A stretch of DNA of 64,000 nucleotides from Atrina japonica (GCA_030159075.1 BROG01000510.1:390501-454500); one strand, 5' to 3'. Shown: positions 51,561-64,000, counted from the stretch's first letter. Program-made: numbers and translations. The notes: generated from the sequence alone by a model not told the origin.

Positions 51561-54160
51561 ACAATTTGTGAATATAAATACCAAATTACATAAAAACAAT
51601 ACTTTTGTTTTGTTTTAAAATGTGTTTATGTTCGTGGTCCTTCAGGTAGTTTTAACAAGTATGAATCAGAACTGTTTTCACACGCATAATTTTTATATTA
51701 TCTGATTTTTCGATTTTGTGCAATATAAATTACAATACATATAGATGTATATACCTGTTTTAATAGTTGTTAATAATCTTTCATCCTAGATCATATTCGT
51801 ATGGGTAAGAGTTGCTTCCCTTGAACCGTAGGTTACGTCACATAGTCAACATTTTTTCACTGATAAAACGGCGGCTACTTTTAAATTGCATCGAAAAAAA
51901 ATCTTAAGACAATATACCATATAAAATCAATAGGATTTACATTTTTTTAAAAATTTTCTTCGTGTTCAAATTTATTAGGAATTTATTTTCAAAATTTCAA
52001 TTCAAAATATCTACGGCTTTTTGAACCACTTTTTCTTCTATCAGACCGTGGACAAATTCCGTGAAGGATTTAATTAGAACAAAATAGGTCTAGAATGTGC
52101 ATGATGTCTAAATCGTTTGTGTGCAAGATATTTATCATCATATAACTCGCAAATATTACGCCCACAACTACATTTACAGTTATTCAGTTACAATTACATG
52201 TATATCTTTCTTTTATTTTGTCAAAGCTTTATGGTCATATTTATATTTTTGACAAAATATGTACACGAATACTTATTTACTAAATTGTTCACCTGTATAG
52301 AATATCTATCACGTTAGCGTTAATGTAAGTCCAAATTTTGGTGTCAATCTCCAATATTCTGTTATACTGAACTTAAATGTATTTCAGAATTATTACTACC
52401 TGAACACTCAAAACATGTGTCTTCCCAAGATGTATGTTTACAGCTTTCACTATCAAGGTTCTGTGTGACATATCTGATTGTGTCATATCATTTTCCCTCT
52501 GTTATAGAACAATGAGTAGCATATAAAACCAATGTCTCTTAATTAAATCAAATTAAATCAATAATTCAAAGAATGTTTATTGCCTAGATATACATACTCC
52601 TCAGAATGTCTAAATCAAATTTAATTTATAAGATAGGAATATAATGGTACGTATTTTTGGGGGGGTCAAATTTCCATCTGTCCGGATTTGATACTTATTA
52701 TTGTTATTTTATATTATTGAAAAAGACATACCATGTTATTGAATGTAATATCAAACGTAGGATTTTTTTCTTGGCAATTGATGGAAGAATAAAGTGAAAT
52801 CGAGAGAGTAAAAGCCATAGGTAAGAAAATATATAAACACCCACACATACCCATATAAGCCATTCGTATGTAAACATACATTTCCCATATATACAAACAG
52901 CATTACTTATATGAATGATATTATTTTAACTTTAACTAATTTTAACTTTAACTAATGTACATTATTTTATTTGGTCCAAAGTGTATCCAGTAAACTTGTT
53001 GATATCCCGATGTTATCGGATTTGGTACCCATATGTCCCTAGGCATAAGCATGCGGGCAGGGAAAAAGCCTGCGGGCATGTAGATTAGACCTGCGTAATT
53101 CTATTGTTAAATTTGTATATTGTTTACATCAGTTTGTTTTGTCTTTAATAAATGTATTAGAGTCTAGTTTCGATTTGATGTGTGTTATCTTTGACTTTTG
53201 AAAGAGCTCGTCAGCAGGAATATACTAACAAAAGGGGCATTCGAACCGTAATTCTAATTACATTACACATTTGACTTGTTCAAATGAGGGTGAAACATTA
53301 TGTATACCTGTATAATTGATGTAGACGTGTTGTAAGGGAGGTAACTATTGTTCTATATTTTTCTATCTTACATTTCGTTGTATTGCATATACTTCAAAGT
53401 ACAGTATGGCGAAAATATTTATTAAACATTTTATCATTCTCTATGTCATTCATATAAAACCCATTTGTTCAAAACATTCATGCAAACTCATCTCTAAATC
53501 AACGTTTATAAAACTTACACCATAAAAGTCAAAATATCTGACTGTTTCATTGTGTATTTGCTCATAATAATAAAAATTTCCGTTTTCAAGATTCAGTAAT
53601 TTAAACAGAAGTTATTTGTGTTACAGTTCCCTCGTTATATACATAAGAAATAGAAATTAAAACTTTGTATCCTGCAAAAAACACCGGTATCATAAAACGA
53701 AACATTCTAAAAATTATACTAACAAAACATAAACAAATATAAATGCTTGATGCATAAAATTATATTGAAGTTGATAAAGAAATGACGTTGTAATAGTTGT
53801 CTGAAAAGATGTGGTTTTATTTGAAATATACTGAGAAAAATAAAATATTTATACACTTTTGTCACTATGTTATAGTGTCGAGATATACAAAGCCAAATAA
53901 AGGTATTGTTAGGGATAAGGTTTGGAATCTGGACATGAAGACACATTACTTTGTTTACGTTTTCTGTTTTAATCATTATTGAAGATATTAATTAATTAAT
54001 TATTAGATGTATGTTTCATAATCATATTTTCATAATATTATAAGTTAATTAGGGATACAAAAAACAACAACAACAAAAAATCAAACAAAAAAATTAAATA
54101 AACGGGAAATTTAAATCTTTTTGAACACATATAGATGTAAAAAATTAAATATGCCAAACA
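51561..54160. other. Intergenic stretch after SH2 gene 3
   Basis: AT-rich DNA with short chance frames. A short tandem duplication of taactttaactaattttaact lies at about 52927. No gene recognised. Confidence 0.4.
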
Positions 54161-54164
54161 ATAA

Positions 54165-54525
54165 ATCTTCAAGATGTCCAGGATTCAATCATTATACAAG
54201 TCTGGTGAATATTGGACAAACATAAATCTCTGGAAATCCAGAGGTGGGATTAGGTGTCATGGAGAAGTAAGCATCCTCTGTTAACCGGTCAGACCACCCT
54301 TTAGTCCACAGTCAAATTTAAATGAAATACAGATGACTCAACAACTGCTGTCGAACAGGTAACTCAACATTTCATTTAGTGAAACAGAGAAATCGCAAAC
54401 AAGAATATTATACCGACCGTACAATTTGCGGAACGTTGACATCAAACGCGCTCTTCGATATCCCTGTGATAATAACTTGTCAGTAAGTAGGTTAACTCGG
54501 TATATAAAATGTAATGTTTAAGATT
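54165..54525 (-). mobile_element. Reverse-transcriptase element fragment (-)
   Basis: tggtgaatattggacaaaca, gaaatccagaggtgggatta, atttcatttagtgaaacagag and tgcggaacgttgacatcaaac are the reverse of the tail and RT C-terminal region of 32020-32945. Confidence 0.7.
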
Positions 54526-54699
54526 GACACTTTTTGTGATATCTGACCATCCAAAAATCATTTGTTTTATCTAAATACACTGGTATTTGTTTTTCTCGAC
54601 TAATTGTATACAATGTAATAAAAAGACATATTTATACGTATTGTGCCTTTATCACATACTTTACATATATCATCAAATTTTACATTTATATTTTTAAAT

Positions 54700-54890
54700 T
54701 AATGCCTACCGGTAAAATTCTAAAACCGAGGTCCGTTGTCTCGGAGGGTGTGGCACGTAAAGGAAAATCCAATGTACTGCCTTCAGTCCATAGCACAGGC
54801 CGAAATTTGTAGCTCTTCACTTAAAGGAAGTAACACCATATAAGTGAAAAATTATTGGCGGCCTATCAAACAACAAACAAACAAACAAAT
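54700..54890 (+). mobile_element. SINE-like copy, first family
   Basis: aaaaccgaggtccgttgtct, gtgtggcacgtaaaggaaaa, ccatagcacaggccgaaattt and a tail running into caaacaacaaacaaacaaac. Confidence 0.6.
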
Positions 54891-55329
54891 CTCAGCAAAC
54901 CCGGATTTAGTGACAGTGTGCGTGTACGTGATGAACAGTTGTTTTTTTTAGCCTAAGGTTATATTAGATGGTCGCATTGTTCAAACCCGGATGACATATT
55001 TACAAAAAAGGATTTGCCAGGACATACAGTAGGATGATTTATTATGTTAATTGTTAAAACATTTACCTGATGATCACCTGGTAATTTTAACGTGTCCTAT
55101 CTTGGAATGCAAATTGGTGAATTCAAAATAAAATCTGGAATTTTTAATAAATCAGAAACCGTGTAAGTCTATTCTTCAGTGATTGTTTTGTGTCTCTATT
55201 TTAAGTTTCAATTGTTTCAAATCATCACGTATACCAGAACGATATAGTTAACCTTCTTCGACTGTTCTTGCAAATTTCCTGGTATCAATTCGGTCTTCTT
55301 GAATCAACGATTTTTCCTGTGTTTGACAA

Positions 55330-55530
55330 CCATGCAGTTGGTTTCCTGTCCTGCGGATGAGACAGTAAAAACCGAGGTCCCGTGTCATAGTAGGTGTCGG
55401 CACGTTAACGAACCCTCACTGCTCAATGGCCGTAAGTGCCGAGCATAGGCCAATATTTGAAGCCCTTCATCGGTATTTGGTGACGTCTCTTGAGTGGGAC
55501 TTAAACAACACCAAACAAACAAACAATCAA
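55330..55530 (+). mobile_element. SINE-like copy, first family (close match to 14866-15150, opposite strand)
   Basis: ttggtttcctgtcctgcgga, acagtaaaaaccgaggtcccg, aaccctcactgctcaatggcc, agtgccgagcataggccaat and gtctcttgagtgggacttaaac follow the body and tail of 14866-15150 read in reverse. Confidence 0.7.
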
Positions 55531-55539
55531 ACTGAGCTC

Positions 55540-56060
55540 TGGTAATCCAGACTTGGGATCAGTTGTCATGGAGGAGTTAGCAACCCCTTTTGAACCGTTA
55601 CACCCACCGTGAGTCCAGTCAAATTCGAATGAAATAGGCGAGGAAGAAATTCTCATCACAATTGGTACAGACAACTCAACAACCGCTATCGAACAGGTAC
55701 CTCATTTAGTGAAACAGAGTAATCGCAAACAAGACTATTATACCGATCATAAAATTTGCGCAACGTTGACATCAAACGCAAATTTCGATAACCTAGTGAA
55801 AATAGCTTGTCATTAAGTAAATTAACTCTATATATGGAATGCTCATATGTTGAACATGCTTTCACATATCGGATAAGTTATGAAATATAAACATCATATG
55901 CAGGTGATTGATGGAAAAGCCGAAATCTTCGCGTTTGTCGTATAGCCTGGTTGTTAATTTCCTGTCCCTGTCTATAGTAGGTAAAATGTCCAAATATGAG
56001 GCGTGTGTACTTGATTCTGTTGTGTTTTTAATTTCCAGTTCGTTGGAAACACAATCCCTT
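55540..56060 (-). mobile_element. Reverse-transcriptase element fragment (-)
   Basis: Runs from the tail (ggtaatccagacttgggatc, ggtacagacaactcaacaac) into the RT region (taaactgacaagc-type gcaacgttgacatcaaacgc, ggtgattgatggaaaagcc, gaggcgtgtgtacttgattctgttg, agttcgttgga). It is a longer piece than most others here. Confidence 0.7.
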
Positions 56061-56229
56061 TAAATGAAACTGTTTACACGAAATGAAATAAATGTGCAAC
56101 ATGAGACTTAACGGGCAACGTATTTGCCTGTCATTTTACCAGTGTGTATTTTCTATTGGTTTGAGACATCTGTATAATACGCATATGAAAACTGTTGACT
56201 TAGATAGATAGATTGATATAGCATGTTCA

Positions 56230-56585
56230 ACTTATAATCATTTCATATAAAGGAACAAAACTACTTACTGATAAGTTTTTGGACACAAGGATATGAGGAT
56301 TAATTGTATCCAAAACCAACATGTATCGCAAATTTTATAGTCGTTTAAATAACTCCCCTACAATATTTACGTTTCACTGAGTGAAATGACAGGTAAACTG
56401 TTTGTTAGTAAATATTGAATCGTCTGGCATTACCGATCGTGATCGGTCGACAGGGGATGCTCAATACTCCATGGCACCTTCTCCCGCCTCTTGATTTTCT
56501 GGGGTCTTTGTTTAATGCTCATCAATTTGATATTGTCTCTTTAATATCTTGGCAGTTAATACTTTGATATTCGTCATATCCATAT
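56230..56585 (+). mobile_element. Reverse-transcriptase element fragment (+)
   Basis: aaactacttactgataagttt, atcgcaaattttatagtcg, tttcactgagtgaaatga, gatcggtcgacaggggatgct and tcttgattttctggggtct follow the RT C-terminus and tail. Confidence 0.65.
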
Positions 56586-56704
56586 TTTAAATATTTTCCT
56601 GTTACACTTTAATAGCATGTGGACAGAAATGATTATTACTAGTGTTGTTAGGCGGAATTGATAAAATGAAAGCTGTGAGAAAATAAACTCGATACGATTA
56701 TAAA

Positions 56705-57030
56705 TAGGACAATCGGAAGATCACAGAACACACAGACCGTTCGACTCGCAAGCGGAATGTCCCAGGTTCAATTTCCGGACAGGATCATACCAAAGTCTTT
56801 AAAAGTATCGACTGTTTCTTCGCCAAGCGCTCGGCATACAAAGTGAAAGTCATCAGTCTCTCGAATGAGACTGAAAACCGAGGTCGCGGAAGGCGTGGCA
56901 CGTAAACTGAGAACACTCGCTGCATTGGCTTTAGTCCCAGCACATGCCAAAATATGTAGAACTTCACTTCAACTGGTGACATCTCAATATAAATGAAAAC
57001 TTATTGGTGGGAAACCCAGTTAAACAAAAA
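56705..57030 (+). mobile_element. SINE-like copy, first family, with tRNA-like head
   Basis: A B-box-like cccaggttcaatttccgg near 56761 is followed by cgccaagcgctcggcataca, gaaaaccgaggtcgcggaagg, agcacatgccaaaatatgtag and a tail ending in an A-run at about 57025. Confidence 0.65.
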
Positions 57031-57643
57031 AAAAAAAGTTGTGCATTGGGTACAATATGGCATCCTCATGCTATGCTGAGAAACCAGGATGTTGGGATTC
57101 CTTTAACTTGACGACTGGGATTATTCGGGTTAGAATTCCTTGAGTTTTGCTCTGCTAAGATGCCGAAATATCCCGTATGTTCGAAGTTGTGCACGCAAAA
57201 AAATCTTGATTCTATTGCCTCCTAGTCTATGTTCTTATTAAACTGAAACGTTATTCGATATTAAGTAATTTCATCGTTTTTGTTTACTACTACTACTACA
57301 AATGTAATGTAAAAAAATAGATTAATTGAAGGAATCCCAATACCCGGGGATGTCAGCATATCTTATGACATTCGTCACTCTTCGGGAAATTTGAAACATA
57401 TTTAGAACAACTAGATCTATAATAATCTTCATGATTACGGAAAAGGAATGTACATGTACAGTTAATTTGTAAAGAAAATATATCTACATACGGGCACGGC
57501 TTCTGAATTAAACCACGTGCTAGAGAGTTCCGATGATTTCACAAACCTTGAACTTGACCGCTGACACAGTTTACGTTACTTAATAGATCTAAATACCTGG
57601 ACTTCGACACTCTCATTTGCGCAGGCGAAGGTACACCAGCAAA

Positions 57644-57700
57644 ATGACAAACAGAGACAAGGCAACTAACCAACTGAAGGACTTCAAGTCGGCAATACAG
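57644..57700 (+). CDS. Possible first coding exon of a further gene (19 codons, partial)
   Basis: ATG in the context gcaaaATGA opens MTNRDKATNQLKDFKSAIQ and runs to cag before gtcagtg, a good donor. I do not recognise the protein, and the next exon could not be placed with confidence before the window ends. A - strand frame (57539-57727) overlaps and is considered a shadow. Open reading, start context and donor support it; nothing else does. Confidence 0.3.
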
Positions 57701-58390
57701 GTCAGTGTTTTCCATGACACTATGCAAAAATCAATCTTTCTTGGGTTTTATCCGTCTTCTCAATCTCATACTTGCCTTTACTCAGTCAGTGACTGACGAT
57801 CCGCTCATGTTCTCACTTTATAGACTGGTTTTTCATGGCGTAAAAATGCGTTACATAATTAAATTTGTATTCAATGTTCATTAATTTTTCTGGTGTATCT
57901 TTGATATATTTTTCTTTTCAACCTCTGAACTAGCCATCACTTTTAAAATACAAAGTCAGAAACTGTGAAACAACATTTTTTCGTTGAAATAACTTTATAA
58001 AAAAAAATAAGTATTTTGTTGACACCACAAAGTTAACTATGAAAAAACTCAAAAAGATGGAAATGTCGCTTCAAGGTTTGCTTGTCACTTACATGTACAA
58101 ATACTTGCAGTTTTCATGAAAATAAATTGACACATTCCAAATAAATTTAGAAAGATAGTCCATAGACTACATAACAAAAATGTGCAAAAGTTTACAAGAT
58201 TTGGCACGATGCCGTGAAAAGGTTTACTATATATTTTTTCAATATTTACTTTTTTTTTATCAGGAAAAACTGTGGGTCCAGCATTATTGCATAATGTTCA
58301 TTATATATGCATGTTCGTGTATAATAGGCTTACATAAGATACATATAAATGTATGTAGAAATGGCTGAATCTGTGTTGGGAATAGGTCAC
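57701..58390. other. Non-coding stretch, probably intron
   Basis: AT-rich. No exon could be identified securely. Confidence 0.35.
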
Positions 58391-58395
58391 AGGTT

Positions 58396-58560
58396 GCTGG
58401 GGTCCGTTTTACAAAAGGTCCTAAGTCATAAATCCTAACTTTTAGTCCTAACTACCATGGCAATGCATCGCGGATTGGTCAGTCCCATGACAATTAGGAC
58501 TAAGACTTAAGATTTAGGATTTACATGTAGAACCTTCATAAAACAGTCCTCTGGAATGTA
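58396..58560. mobile_element. Fold-back element with ggtcctaagtcataaatcctaa arms
   Basis: ccgttttacaaaaggtccta and gtcataaatcctaactttta at the left pair with attaggactaagacttaag, atttaggatttacatg and cataaaacagtcc at the right. A partial relative starts at about 60668 (gctcattttacaagaagtct). Confidence 0.6.
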
Positions 58561-59105
58561 TGATGATCCCCTTGGATGATTATTTCAGTAATGACAGTAT
58601 ACATGGAAAAGACAGAGTTTCAAATATACTGCACTGCCCAAAGTCAAAGAGGTACATGAATTACAAGTAAAACTGGTTTGTACCTTTTATTTTAGTAGAA
58701 TGACCAATAGAGTTAGTTTTTTATTTTACCAAATTTAGCCAATTATGACATAAAATTCCTAATTGAAAGGGTACAGGACCCTGTCCAAAAAAGGGTCTAT
58801 TAGCTAGCCTCTGATATTAGATCACATTAGTCACTGGGTTGACCTGTTGTAATTGATATCTGTATGTTGTTCCGCAGGTGTGCACTGTACTGGAACTCTT
58901 CAGATAAGAAGAGTGGTTGTCATGCAGTTACTAGGTGCTAGATTACACCTATGACTTTTTTGCATCAGTTGCTGACTAGTACAAATGTACTTCTTTAAGT
59001 CACTAATTGATTAACATTATCTAGAAAGTTGCTTTCAGCATCCTTGTAGATGTGGCCTGTTAAAGTCCTCCTTTGATTGAAATACATTCATAGCATAGGT
59101 CTAAA
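58561..59105. other. Non-coding stretch
   Basis: No gene or clear repeat recognised. Confidence 0.35.
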
Positions 59106-59541
59106 TATATCATATTCGACCCAATAAGCTCCCATGTCCCCATAAGCGCCCGTTTGGCATGTCCCCATAAGTGCCCCTTTCCTTCTTTCACACAGGATCA
59201 AGTATCTCATCTAGCCAGTCGACAAGGTGAATCCGTGATGTGGACCAGAAAAACGTACATGTAATTTTATAACAACCTACCTCTAGCTTCATGCAACACA
59301 AGAATGTTACTAGGTGTACATGTCCACTGTATTACCTACAACTAGTGCCCTGGGCACTTATTGGGCTCTAGCCCCATGCAACAAAAGGATGTCAATTGGT
59401 GTCCACTGTATTAACTACAACTAGTGCCCTGGGTGCTTATTGGACTATAGCCCTATGCAACACAAGGATGCAAGTCAATAGGTGTCCACTGTATTAACTA
59501 CAACTAGTGCCCTGGCGCTTATTGGGTTGAATATGGTATAT
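59106..59541. mobile_element. Element with catattcgacccaataagc inverted ends and internal tandem repeats
   Basis: The left end tatcatattcgacccaataa pairs with the right end ttattgggttgaatatggta. Inside, three copies of a unit of about 79-86 bp share ctacaactagtgccctggg, cttattgg and catgcaacac or catgcaacaa. Two short copies of catgtccccataagcgccc-type sequence lie near the left end. Confidence 0.7.
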
Positions 59542-59865
59542 TGATAAGGCACTTGTGCAGCATTTAACTACGTACCTGTTTTACCTGTTAATGTAAAAAA
59601 TATAAATATCTGAAGCAACACAAAACAATGTCTTGTATGAATTACTAGTAATCCATGTACATGTACAATATTGTATATGATGTTGATACATCATGATCTG
59701 CAAATTAATGATTTAAACTGAAAGTAAAATAATTTTTTTTAATTATAATTAATTTTTCTTTAAATGCTTATTATCATTCTTTAATAGTATTGTTGAAACA
59801 ATATACATGTATGTAAGTTTTTTCTTATATATGTATATATTTACAATTACAAATAAAGTTGTACA
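59542..59865. other. Non-coding stretch
   Basis: AT-rich. No gene recognised. Confidence 0.35.
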
Positions 59866-59869
59866 CTAC

Positions 59870-59870
59870 A

Positions 59871-59915
<45 letters not shown>

Positions 59916-60010
59916 CATACTCAAATACACACACAGATGCACTGACACACATACTCACACAAATACACACTTTGATGCACACACACTCACACAAATAAAC
60001 ACACAAACAC
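59870..60010. repeat. (CA)n microsatellite, pure then degenerate
   Basis: Pure CA to about 59910, then irregular cacacac with gatgca and ctcaca interruptions to about 60010. Confidence 0.9.
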
Positions 60011-60555
60011 ACACTGAGTGACTGACACACACAGCTGAAAGTCTTGGTTGTGGCACATCAGACATACTTTGTATAAATTTTGAATGATGGCCTCTCAAAA
60101 CACCTTCCATACAATTTTAAAACTTTCAGACTCAGTGTTGTTTGTAGAGACAGGTATGCATGACTGTATCACTTTGCTTAAAAGTTAAATCGGAGGTCAA
60201 TATCATGACAAACTATAAATCTTTACAAAGGGTAAGTTGTAAGCAACATATATTATTTCAGGTATTATATTGCAAGTACACACATACATAACAATGCCAT
60301 GGTGAGATATATACAATTTGTACATTATATTACCGTACATGTATCAGTGGAAACCAATATCTATTAGATAAAATCATAATATATTATTTCTTGTTTATTT
60401 CAAGAAATGTCCATGCTTTCTAGATTTGGACGATTTTAACACATTACGGATAATTTACTCATCGAGCATTCAACCTTAAATTTAGTCAAGTTGACTTTAT
60501 ACATGTACATATGTATCATAAAATATATTGATTGCAATAAAGCATAGACAGTGTT

Positions 60556-60980
60556 TTACAGTAAAACCTGCTTTAGCGACCACCTGTGTATAAAGACCAC
60601 CTGCTCTTAATAGTACCATTTGTGTACAAGTCAACCTCTATGGAAAGACTTCCTCCCTATAAAGACCAGGGGCTCATTTTACAAGAAGTCTTAAACCCTA
60701 AGTTTTAGTCTTAATTGTCATGGGACTGACTCAATTTTATGGGGAAATGGGACTTGCATGTATCGGTACAATGTATTTTACCATGAGAAACAGCCTGTCA
60801 ACGACTTTTAATTTTAATTCCAACTACATGTACCAGTAATAAAATCATTTGACATTACTAATGTCGCAATACACTTATGCTTGATAACTAAAAATAGATT
60901 TACCCGGTTACCATATATTATCCCTCTTATCAACTACAAGTTTATGTTATCAGTATTTCAATGATGTCGTGGATGATGTC

Positions 60981-61053
<73 letters not shown>

Positions 61054-61239
61054 GCAATAGCAGTCACCTCTATATAAGGATTACCTGTTTATAAAGGCCA
61101 GTTTTTTCAAGTCCCTTGACTGCATACTTCAACTAAATTGAACCTGTGTATAAAGGTCACCTGCATGTAAAGGTAAATATTTTCTGATCCCTTGGGTGGC
61201 CCCTATAATAATAATATCATATATACAGGTTTCACTGTA
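60556..61239. mobile_element. Tigger/pogo-like non-autonomous element with nested insertions
   Basis: The left end tacagtaaaacctgctttag, with cgaccacctgtgtataaagacc, and the right end atacaggtttcactgta form inverted termini with TA at the borders. Repeated rgaccacctgtgtataaagg motifs fill the body. A fold-back fragment and a TA tract (60985-61050) appear inserted. Confidence 0.4.
60985..61050. repeat. (TA)n microsatellite
   Basis: A pure TA tract of about 65 bases. Confidence 0.95.
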
Positions 61240-61275
61240 TATATATATATCTATATCTATCTATATATATCTATA

Positions 61276-61312
<37 letters not shown>

Positions 61313-61348
61313 ATATATATATATATCTATATATATATATATATATAT

Positions 61349-61400
<52 letters not shown>
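61237..61400. repeat. (TA)n microsatellite with CTATCTA interruptions
   Basis: TA repeats with periodic ctatatctat and one tagata variant. It lies exactly between the right end of one cagtg-ended element and the left end of the next. Confidence 0.95.
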
Positions 61401-61404
<4 letters not shown>

Positions 61405-61911
61405 TGAAATCTTGTTTATATCAAAATCGGATGAATCAAAATTCCAGTTATGTCAAAGTCAAATGGCCTGATTATTTTACTATATGTTTATACTACTTTT
61501 ATTCTGGATATCTCGAAGTTTTTATGTAGAAATTTCACTTATCTTAAAGTACAAATGTATTTTTCTGGTCCAAAGTATCGAAAAATTACAAAATTGTTAC
61601 TTGTTTATCTGGAAGTTACCATCTGCGATTGAAGGTTTACATTTTGTACACAAAAGTCATTCTTAAAATTACTTGTTTATCCGCAAAACACGGGACATTC
61701 GACTTCTGTTAACGAGCCAAGATGAAAGTGTAAGTACATGTAATAACTGCTTAGATCCAATTTGAATTAAGCAGTACCCTGAGTAGGTCTATTGGTTGTC
61801 CAATGAGAATAGAAAATATGTGAATTGAAAATTTTGGTGATCTGAAATTTCGGATATCTCGAAGTAAACAGGATGGTCCCATGAATTTCTAGATAGCAAG
61901 ATTCCACTGTA
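61401..61911. mobile_element. Tigger/pogo-like non-autonomous element, about 510 bp
   Basis: The left end acagtgaaatcttgtttata and the right end tagcaagattccactgta are inverted matches with TA at both borders. The body repeats atctcgaag and cttgtttatc motifs. Confidence 0.6.
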
Positions 61912-61919
61912 TAAGTACA

Positions 61920-62232
<313 letters not shown>

Positions 62233-62236
<4 letters not shown>

Positions 62237-62815
62237 ATGATATACATACTCATATTATACACATATAAAACCTACTTCAGATAAAATGGTCAGATAAAGC
62301 AGACATAGATTTTAGGGATTTTCAGATTTTCTGACTAATTTATGGGTCCTCTTTATGTTTTCATATCTCATTCTGATTTACATACAGATATGATCATTGA
62401 TATATATATAGATATATATATATATAAAAGATACTGGTATACGTATTGGGTATCCATATAAATTTTATCTTTTTTATTTACATATACTTACATTGTAGTA
62501 CATGTATTAAGTGGCAGACCAAGAGGTGGGATATTGTAAATTTGGATTTTATTTACTTATGTGACCGTATTCCTTATTTCAGACTGAAATGAGAGATGTT
62601 TATTTGAATTGTTTGTGTCACACTTGGCAATTTTATAGTCATGTACATTTACATACACTAAATGTATGATGGCAGCCAGTTTATAAGTGTGGAAAAGAAA
62701 ACTCATTTAACATTTAAGATCACAAACTTCTGCACAGTAAAGTGGAAAACTTTCCTACTTAATCAGCTTGGGTTCTACAAATTTATGCAACATGCCATGA
62801 TATACATGTACATAG
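62233..62815. other. Non-coding stretch
   Basis: AT-rich DNA. No secure exon recognised. Confidence 0.35.
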
Positions 62816-62822
62816 TACATGT

Positions 62823-63822
62823 ATGTATATTGTGAAGTTGCAATCATAATGCTGTAACCAATTGGCATTTGGTATGTGTATTGTGAAGTTGCAATCATAA
62901 TGCTGTAACCATCTGACATTACATGTATGTGTATTGTGAAGTTGCAATCATAATGCTGTAACCATCTGACATAAGGTATATTGTGAAGTTGCAGTCATAA
63001 TGCTGTAACCATCTGACATTATATATATTTTGAAGTTGCAGTCATAATGCTGTAACCATCTGACATTACATCTATGTATATTGTGAAGTTGCAATCATAA
63101 TGCTGAAACCATCTGACATTACATGTTTGTATATTGTGAAGTTGCAATCATAATGCTGTAACCATCTGACATTACATGTATGTATATTGTTAAGTTGCAA
63201 TCATAATGCTGTAACCATCTGACATTAGGTATATTGTGAAGTTGTGATCATAATGCTGTAACCATCTGACATTACATCTATGTATATTGTTAAGTTGCAA
63301 TCATAAAGCTGTAACCATCTGACATTTGGTGTATTGTGAAGTTGCAACCATAATGCTGTAACCATCTGACATTACATGTATGTACATGTATATTGTGAAG
63401 TTGCAATCATAATGCTGTAACCATCTGACATTTGGTGTATTATGAAGTTGCAATCATAATGCTGTAACCATCTGACATTACATGTATGTATATTGTGAAG
63501 TTGCAATCATAAAGCTGTAACCATCTGACATTTGGTGTATTGTGAAGTTGCAATCATAATGCTGTAACCATCTGACATTACATGTATGTATATTGTGAAG
63601 TTGCAATCATAATGCTGTAACCATCTGACATTTGGTGTATTGTGAAGTTGCAATCATAATGCTGTAACCATCTGACATTTGGTGTATTATGAAGTTGTAC
63701 TCATAATGCTGTAACCATCTGACATAGGGTGTATTATGAAGTTGCAATCATAATGCTGTAACCATCTGACATAGGGTGTATTGTGAAGTTGCACTCATAA
63801 TGCGGTAACCATCTGACATTAG

Positions 63823-63826
<4 letters not shown>
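62823..63826. repeat. Minisatellite of about 45-60 bp, 20 units
   Basis: The core tgtgaagttgcaatcataat, with gctgtaaccatctgacatt, recurs 20 times. Spacer variants acatgtatgta and tggtgta alternate and give unit lengths of about 45 to 60. Confidence 0.95.

Positions 63827-63866
<40 letters not shown>
63826..63866. repeat. (TA)n microsatellite
   Basis: A TA tract that terminates the minisatellite; one last tgttgtgaagttgta follows it. Confidence 0.95.
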
Positions 63867-63871
<5 letters not shown>

Positions 63872-64000
63872 GAAGTTGTACTTTTCTGATGATGACAAAC
63901 CATGTACAATGTACTTGTATCAATATGTGTTTGGCTTTAAAAAAATTACCTATGTCAGCCTTTTGCTGCTTATTCTGATAAGGTTTTTCACAGAACATGT

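Noticed and set aside
62577..62650. Second exon for the gene starting at 57644 (ttatttcag then ACTGAAATGAGAGATG)
   Set aside because: The acceptor is fair, but the frame soon ends and no clear donor or similarity supports it.

Overview
The window is animal nuclear DNA. It is AT-rich, its genes are cut into short exons by GT-AG introns, and it is crowded with microsatellites, minisatellites, fold-back elements, tRNA-derived SINE-like copies and decayed reverse-transcriptase fragments. This repeat landscape, including a SINE-like tail with the motif ttgtttaacgtcccactc and several elements with cagtggaacct-type ends, suggests a bivalve mollusc. That assignment is an inference from pattern recognition, not from a database search.

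Four genes were rebuilt by following splice sites and reading phase; all lie on the + strand. (1) Positions 337-6046 hold the 3' part of a single-pass membrane protein: one transmembrane exon, one 51-bp exon, three near-identical 42-bp exons created by tandem duplication, and a long last exon encoding a lysine-rich tail with three 46-residue repeats. (2-4) Three tandem paralogues occupy 15772-22185, 26677-34577 and 39481-51560. Each has eight exons with the same intron phases. They encode proteins of 315, 336 and 352 residues: a variable acidic N-terminus, a helical EF-hand-like/linker region with an FWxxV start and an F-G-P motif, an SH2 domain with a FLVR/FLIR signature, and a C-terminal G-Y-x-K motif. 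The layout resembles the linker, SH2 domain and phosphotyrosine tail of a STAT, or the EF-hand/SH2 part of Cbl, without the STAT coiled coil and DNA-binding domain. A possible fifth gene starts at 57644 with a 19-codon first exon and runs out of the window.

Layout: membrane-protein tail (0.3-6.0 kb); mobile-element remnants (6.0-9.1 kb); a 34-bp minisatellite in two blocks (9.1-13.4 kb) with a short repeat-filled gap; a fold-back element and a SINE (13.4-15.2 kb); SH2 gene 1 (15.8-22.2 kb); mostly featureless DNA with a SINE head (22.2-26.6 kb); SH2 gene 2 (26.7-34.6 kb), whose introns carry a 97-bp hairpin array, a reverse-transcriptase pseudogene and a CTA tract; SINE and reverse-transcriptase fragments (34.6-39.4 kb); SH2 gene 3 (39.5-51.6 kb); repeat-rich DNA (51.6-57.6 kb); and the start of a further gene with many microsatellites and a minisatellite of about 50 bp (57.6-64 kb).

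The most interesting reading is that the membrane protein and the SH2 genes form a signalling cluster. The cytoplasmic tail repeats contain two Y-T-S-Q sites, which fit the YxxQ docking pattern known for STAT3-type SH2 domains, and a C-terminal Y-S-N site, which fits the YxN pattern. Next to them lie three STAT-like SH2 proteins that each end in a possible phosphotyrosine motif. The domain and motif observations come from the sequence; the functional link is inference.
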